In this document: in pieces, positions 38,621 to 42,616 of the stretch | How the letters are laid out: each line of letters begins with the position of its first letter | Numbering within the stretch: position 1 is the first letter of the stretch | NCBI RefSeq assembly: GCF_903893715.1 | Contig: NZ_CAITNG010000036.1 | Coordinates: 1-42,616, forward strand | Origin: an uncultured Mucilaginibacter sp. | GTDB lineage: Bacteria > Bacteroidota > Bacteroidia > Sphingobacteriales > Sphingobacteriaceae | DNA length: 42,616 nt | Reading direction: 5' to 3' | Translations under genes and position numbers: made by a program | Notes under the pieces: generated by a model | What the model was told of the DNA's origin: nothing | Databases searched by the model: none | What the model saw: the letters and a program-made list of their open reading frames with translations, nothing else

Positions 38621-39631
38621 ATGACTAAAAATTTATTCCCGTTTAGGTGGAAAACCTGCATGGTATGCTGTGTGTTCTGCTGCAATATGCTGTTTGCTTT
38701 TTTAAGTAAAGGTCAAGCTCCCGAGAAAATAATAGGTGCAGATATATCGTGGTTGCCGCAGTTTGAGGATCAGGGAAAAAAGTATTACGAGAATGATAAA
38801 GCTACCGACGCGATACAGATACTGAAAGACAAGGGCTTTAATTATATCCGCCTTAGGATATTCAATAACCCCCGGGCGGACAGCGGCTACTCGAAAAAAG
38901 GGTATTGCGATTTGGAAAGTACCAAAAAGATGGCCTTGCGCATTAAAGCTGCTGGCATGGGTTTTTTGTTGGACTTTCACTACAGTGATAACTGGGCCGA
39001 CCCGGGCAAACAGCATATCCCATCGGCATGGAAGAAATTGAGTTATAAGGTGCTTAAAGATTCGGTGAAAGCGTTTACCAAAATGGTGCTGAATCAGTTG
39101 AAAGAACAGGGCACTTCCCCGGATATGGTGCAGGTGGGTAATGAAATAAACCATGGTATGATGTGGCCGGTGGCCAATGTAACGCATTTGGATACTTTGG
39201 CAGGTGTTTTAAAGGCCGGTATAGCGGCGGTGAGAAGCGAAGATAAGAGCGCTAAAATTATGCTGCATATAGCCTGCGGTGGGCAGAACCAAGAATCTCG
39301 GTTCTTTTTGGATAATATGTTGTCGCGCGGGGTGAAATTTGATATCATCGGCGAAAGCTATTACCCGGAATGGCATGGCTCTATTGCCGACCTGAAAAGT
39401 AACCTGAACGATTTGGCACTGCGTTACAAACAGGATGTGATTGTGGTAGAATATTCCAAATTGAAATTGGATGTGAATGATGCCGCGTTTAATCTGGTAG
39501 GCAAAAACACCGTGGGTACTTTTATTTGGGAGCCACTGGGTTACCAGGAAGCGGTGTTTGATAAAACCGGGCACCCGAACGAATACCTAAACATATACCC
39601 GGTGATAAAGGCCAGATACGGGGTTAAATAA
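38621..39631 (+). CDS. Secreted GH53 arabinogalactan endo-beta-1,4-galactanase
   Basis: This 336-residue protein is one (beta/alpha)8 GH53 domain with a long N-terminal hydrophobic, cysteine-rich signal (cleavage region about 25-33). The core starts IIGADISWLPQFED, and acid/base Glu175 is in QVGNEINHGM; the nucleophile Glu277 is in VIVVEYSK. LLDFHYSDNWADPGKQ is the highly conserved family stretch. The enzyme cuts beta-1,4-galactan side chains of pectin. The GH2 beta-galactosidase gene is 80 bases downstream, making a functional pair: endo-cleavage followed by release of galactose. Whether the cysteines form a lipobox is unclear. Confidence 0.94.
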   Translation: MTKNLFPFRWKTCMVCCVFCCNMLFAFLSKGQAPEKIIGADISWLPQFEDQGKKYYENDKATDAIQILKDKGFNYIRLRIFNNPRADSGYSKKGYCDLESTKKMALRIKAAGMGFLLDFHYSDNWADPGKQHIPSAWKKLSYKVLKDSVKAFTKMVLNQLKEQGTSPDMVQVGNEINHGMMWPVANVTHLDTLAGVLKAGIAAVRSEDKSAKIMLHIACGGQNQESRFFLDNMLSRGVKFDIIGESYYPEWHGSIADLKSNLNDLALRYKQDVIVVEYSKLKLDVNDAAFNLVGKNTVGTFIWEPLGYQEAVFDKTGHPNEYLNIYPVIKARYGVK

Positions 39632-39635
39632 TTGC

Positions 39636-39660
39636 GCGCAAAGTCGCTAAGACGCCAAGG
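39636..39660. repeat. Short GCAAAG-TCGCTAAG-ACGCC repeat before the GH2 gene
   Basis: GCGCAAAGTCGCTAAGACG at 39636-39654, continuing to CCAAGG at 39660, looks like the short repeat that I recall from intergenic regions of many Bacteroidota and other bacteria. The last nine bases (ACGCCAAGG) also occur at 24613-24621, before pxpB. It lies between the GH53 stop and the GH2 start at 39712. Confidence 0.4.
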
Positions 39661-39711
39661 AAATTTAGGATATGCTGAGTGGATTACGCGGCTTTGCAAG
39701 AAATACACTAT

Positions 39712-42087
39712 ATGAATAAAATACTTCTATGCCTATTGTTGGCTGTATTAATGTTTAAAGCATCGGCGCAAGTTGATAAACCGGGCATGTTGTTTAACAG
39801 CGGTTGGGAGTTTGTGAAGGATATTGATACGACGACATCGATTGATGTGCTGACATCGCACAAATCGTCCAATATAGCTTGGGAAAAAGTAACATTGCCC
39901 CATACCCCGCGGATAGAGCCTGTTATTAAAGTGAAAGAACAATGGCAGGGCACTTGTTACTACCGTAAGTATTTTACTTTGGACGCTAATAGTCCAAACT
40001 GGTATCGGGCTATACAGTTTGATGGTGCCATGAATGATGCCGATATATATTTAAACGGCAAGCATGTGTTAAAACACGTGGGTGGGTACTTACCTTTTAC
40101 TGTAGACCTTCAGGCCAACGTAAAACAGGGGGAAAATTGCATATTGGTAAAGTTGGTTAACGTGGACAACCCTCACATCCCGCCAGGCAAACCTATTAAG
40201 GACCTCGATTTTAACTTTTATGGCGGGATTTACCGAAACGCATGGCTGATTGTAAAGAGTCCAATCCATATCAGCGACGCAGTGGCAGTTAACCATGAAG
40301 CAGGCGGCGGCGTGATGGTGCATTACGAGGACGTTAGCGCAGCATTGGCAAAGGTTTTGGTTAAGACAGAAGTGCAAAGTGATGTGAGAACCGAATCTTC
40401 TGTACAAGTACAGCTTACGTTATTGAGCGCGGATAATAAAAAAATAACGGAAACCAGGTCGGTATTGAAAAGGCTTGCAGACGCAGGATCGCCTGTTTTC
40501 GAGCAAAGCATGACAATAAAGTCGCCGATGCTTTGGTCGCCAATCCATCCTTATTTATACACGCTAAAAGTACAGGTTATTCAAAATAATAAGATAATTG
40601 ATGAGCAGGTTCAGAAAATCGGCATCAAAACCTTCCGCTTTGAACCGGGTGGTTTTTATTTGAATGGTGAGAAATTGAATATTGTAGGCACCAACCGCCA
40701 TCAGGAGTACCCGTACATCGGTTATGCTTTGAGTGATAACGCCCAGTACCGCGATGCCTGGAAAATTAAGGATGCCGGGTTGAACTTTGTTCGCTGTTCG
40801 CATTACCCGCCTTCGCCGGCGTTTTTGGATGCCTGTGATGAGCTGGGCATTTTGGTGATGGACGCCATACCGGGCTGGCAGTTTTTCGGCGATGAAACTT
40901 TTCAGCAGAACAGCTACCAGAATATCCGCGATATGATACACCGCGACCGTAACCATGCTTCCATCGTATTATGGGAAGCATCGTTGAATGAATCGGGCAT
41001 GAGTAAGCCTTATATGACCGAAGCCAACCGCATAGTGCATGCCGAGTTGCCTTTTAAAGACGTGTTTTCGACAGGGTGGATCGATTTTGCTTATGATGTA
41101 TCGAATCCCGCAAGGCAACACGCCAAAGCACCCGATTATTGGAAAAAGTACAGCAAGCCTAAGCCTTTATTGCTGGCCGAGTATGGCGATTGGGAATATT
41201 ATGCCCAAAACGCCGGATTTAACCAAAAGGCTTATGAGGGTTTGAAAAAGGAAGAACGCAATTCGCGACAGCTACGTACAGATGGTGAAACCAGGATGCT
41301 GCAGCAGGCGCTCAACTTCCAGGAAGCGCATAACGATAACTTGAACGGCCCTGCTGTTGGAGACGCCTCGTGGGTGATGTTTGATTATAAACGCGGTTAT
41401 GCAAGTGATATCGAATCGTCGGGCATGATGGATATCTACCGTTTGCCCAAGTTTGTATATTATTTTTATCAAAGTCAGTACAGGCCCAAGCCTGACGATA
41501 AGGGTTTTGGCAAGCCGATGGTATTTATCGCAAATTACTGGAACGACCCGGCTACAAAATCGGTAAAGGTTTACAGTAATTGCGATGAGGTGGAGTTGTT
41601 TTTGAATGGGAAATCGATTGGCAGGCAAAAGCCGGATAAGGACCAGTATTCGAATAATTTGCTGCATCCGCCATTTACGTTTGCGGTTAGCGAGTTTGAA
41701 AAAGGTAAGTTGGAGGCTGTGGGGTATATTGGTGGGGTGAAGAAGGCGGATGCTGTGAGGATGACGCCAGGGAAACCTTATGCGATAAAGTTGAGTGTAG
41801 ATGATAGCGGGAAAGAGAGATTTTATGAGAATAGTAATGATGTTGTCTTTGTCTATGCGAGTGTGGTAGACCAAAATGGAACAATTATTCCTGATGCGAA
41901 AAATGAAGTGACTTTTTCAATAAATGGAGATGCGGATTTAGTAGGTGATAAGGTTGTAAAATGTGAAGCAGGCGTTGCAAGCATATTACTTAAAACCAAG
42001 AACAAGCCAGGTCATATAAAAGTATCTGAACAAAGCAATGGCTTAAATTCGACTGAACTGGTTTTCGATTACGTATTTGTCAGGTAG
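39712..42087 (+). CDS. Secreted GH2 beta-galactosidase
   Basis: The start at 39712 (MNKILLCLLLAVLMFKASAQ) gives a signal peptide; a longer in-frame ORF from 39679 would run through a repeat-like leader. The 791-residue product has the GH2 order: sugar-binding jelly roll (about 25-190), immunoglobulin-like domain (about 200-305), TIM barrel (about 306-600), then additional beta domains including a DUF4982-like region (about 600-690) and a final Ig-like domain. The acid/base Glu427 is in WEASLNESG and the nucleophile Glu490 in LLLAEYGDW. It probably releases galactose from oligosaccharides made by the GH53 enzyme just upstream. GH2 also holds beta-glucuronidases and mannosidases, so galactose is supported mainly by context. 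Confidence 0.9.
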   Translation: MNKILLCLLLAVLMFKASAQVDKPGMLFNSGWEFVKDIDTTTSIDVLTSHKSSNIAWEKVTLPHTPRIEPVIKVKEQWQGTCYYRKYFTLDANSPNWYRAIQFDGAMNDADIYLNGKHVLKHVGGYLPFTVDLQANVKQGENCILVKLVNVDNPHIPPGKPIKDLDFNFYGGIYRNAWLIVKSPIHISDAVAVNHEAGGGVMVHYEDVSAALAKVLVKTEVQSDVRTESSVQVQLTLLSADNKKITETRSVLKRLADAGSPVFEQSMTIKSPMLWSPIHPYLYTLKVQVIQNNKIIDEQVQKIGIKTFRFEPGGFYLNGEKLNIVGTNRHQEYPYIGYALSDNAQYRDAWKIKDAGLNFVRCSHYPPSPAFLDACDELGILVMDAIPGWQFFGDETFQQNSYQNIRDMIHRDRNHASIVLWEASLNESGMSKPYMTEANRIVHAELPFKDVFSTGWIDFAYDVSNPARQHAKAPDYWKKYSKPKPLLLAEYGDWEYYAQNAGFNQKAYEGLKKEERNSRQLRTDGETRMLQQALNFQEAHNDNLNGPAVGDASWVMFDYKRGYASDIESSGMMDIYRLPKFVYYFYQSQYRPKPDDKGFGKPMVFIANYWNDPATKSVKVYSNCDEVELFLNGKSIGRQKPDKDQYSNNLLHPPFTFAVSEFEKGKLEAVGYIGGVKKADAVRMTPGKPYAIKLSVDDSGKERFYENSNDVVFVYASVVDQNGTIIPDAKNEVTFSINGDADLVGDKVVKCEAGVASILLKTKNKPGHIKVSEQSNGLNSTELVFDYVFVR

Positions 42088-42616
42088 GTTTTTGTGGATA
42101 TAGACTTTTGCATTAGCATAAATAATTCGAAATAAGCATGTCACCTACTCCTCATAGGCGGAGGGGCCTATTTCTTTTTTCTTGATAAAAAAGAAACAAA
42201 AAATCAAGTCGCAACGCTGCTGCCTTGCCCGCCCTGCCGGTTCTTCACGCTTTACCGTTACGCTATGCTCCACTCAGTAAAGCTAAACCGTCATTCCCGC
42301 CATACGCCCGCTCCGTTGCGACGAGGCCTGCGCTCTTTTTGGGGTTGTTATTTTTGCTTTTGGCCGAAGCTTCCCTGCTGACGGAATGGGGAAATTTGCC
42401 GCTTTTTTTGTATTTTTGTGTGTGAGCAAAGCGCATGGCGCGGGGCGCAAAGCGAGGGGGGAATTGCTTTAAATATTTCTTACTTTTTCCCCCTTTAAGT
42501 CATTTGTCATTGGGTCATCCCGATAGCTATCGGGAAATCATTGTTTTGATGACTGGCGAGAATGGATAATAGTTGTTTTAAATAATTCCTACTTTATCCC
42601 CCCCCCCCCCCCCCGG
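42088..42616. repeat. Repeat-rich non-coding tail, with palindromes and a C homopolymer
   Basis: No gene is supported here. The stretch holds a nested inverted repeat TTTCTTTTTT-CTTGAT...AAAAAAGAAA...ATCAAG (42171-42208), an inverted pair GCTTTAC/GTAAAGC (42249-42255, 42277-42283), the 15-mer CTTACTTTTTCCCCC (42479-42493), a perfect 18-base palindrome TCCCGATAGCTATCGGGA (42518-42535) and a 17-base C run (42598-42614) at the very end. A short ORF at 42225-42425 is judged to be an accident of the repeat. From memory, elements of this type are dispersed in Mucilaginibacter and related genomes. Confidence 0.6.

Noticed and set aside
41272..41874. 200-codon minus-strand ORF
   Set aside because: Shadow of the GH2 gene; composition is that of reverse-complemented coding sequence.
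42225..42425. 66-residue plus-strand ORF in the non-coding tail
   Set aside because: It lies within a repeat-rich stretch containing inverted repeats, has odd composition (many Pro, Leu, Ala) and no ribosome or promoter signal; judged to be an accident of repeat sequence.

Overview
The window looks like a chromosomal segment of a Sphingobacteriaceae-type Bacteroidota, close to Mucilaginibacter or Pedobacter. The reasons are: several genes are preceded by the Bacteroidota -7 element TAnnTTTG; a serine palmitoyltransferase of Sphingobacterium type is present; there are many secreted glycoside hydrolases and S9 peptidases; and typical Bacteroidota families occur (DUF5686, DUF4833, DUF3570/DUF4266, UMF1). 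No rRNA, tRNA, CRISPR array, prophage or insertion sequence was recognised. Most genes have ordinary chromosomal features, and the accessory-looking material lies in intergenic repeats.

Layout. 1-2021: the 3' part of a GH127 beta-L-arabinofuranosidase and an orphan secreted, probably outer-membrane protein. 2029-4827: arginase and ornithine aminotransferase (4-bp overlap), divergent from an Lrp/AsnC regulator across a mirror-symmetric AT-rich promoter. 4955-10058: a secreted alkaline-phosphatase-superfamily enzyme, then on the minus strand a GH78 alpha-L-rhamnosidase followed by a serine hydrolase. 10261-11214: a membrane protein with an internal duplication. 11411-14488: a LysR regulator divergent from a Thermus/Rickettsia-type isocitrate dehydrogenase, which is followed by two small paralogous coiled-coil proteins. 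14613-20215 (minus): a DPP-IV-like S9 peptidase, DUF1003, DUF4266-DUF3570, and an ArsR-SRPBCC pair with a clear operator. 20656-24535: a UMF1 MFS transporter and a second S9 peptidase.

24626-28277 is a compact pxpB-pxpC-pxpA-NRAMP-like operon for 5-oxoproline (pyroglutamate) hydrolysis and probably uptake. 28367-29407 is a GH43 arabinanase. 29565-34789 runs DUF5686, DUF4833, a fatty-acid-hydroxylase-family protein, a CAP protein, a peroxiredoxin and a CDGSH protein. 34794-38172 (minus) holds spt, a GNAT-like acyltransferase and an SDR reductase, which together look like a complete dihydroceramide pathway. 38621-42087 is a galactan pair (GH53 endo-galactanase and GH2 beta-galactosidase). The last 530 bases are a repeat-rich non-coding stretch ending in a 17-base C run.

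Two themes recur. The first is breakdown of rhamnogalacturonan-I-like pectin: rhamnose, arabinan and galactan enzymes, scattered and without SusC/SusD in the window. The second is envelope lipid chemistry: ceramide synthesis, with a 2-hydroxylase candidate on the opposite strand. The most informative unexplained signals are the ceramide operon, the NRAMP-like protein lacking the usual metal ligands, the paired palindromic operators at the arsR promoter, the mirror-image rocD/lrp promoter, and several uncharacterised small or duplicated proteins.
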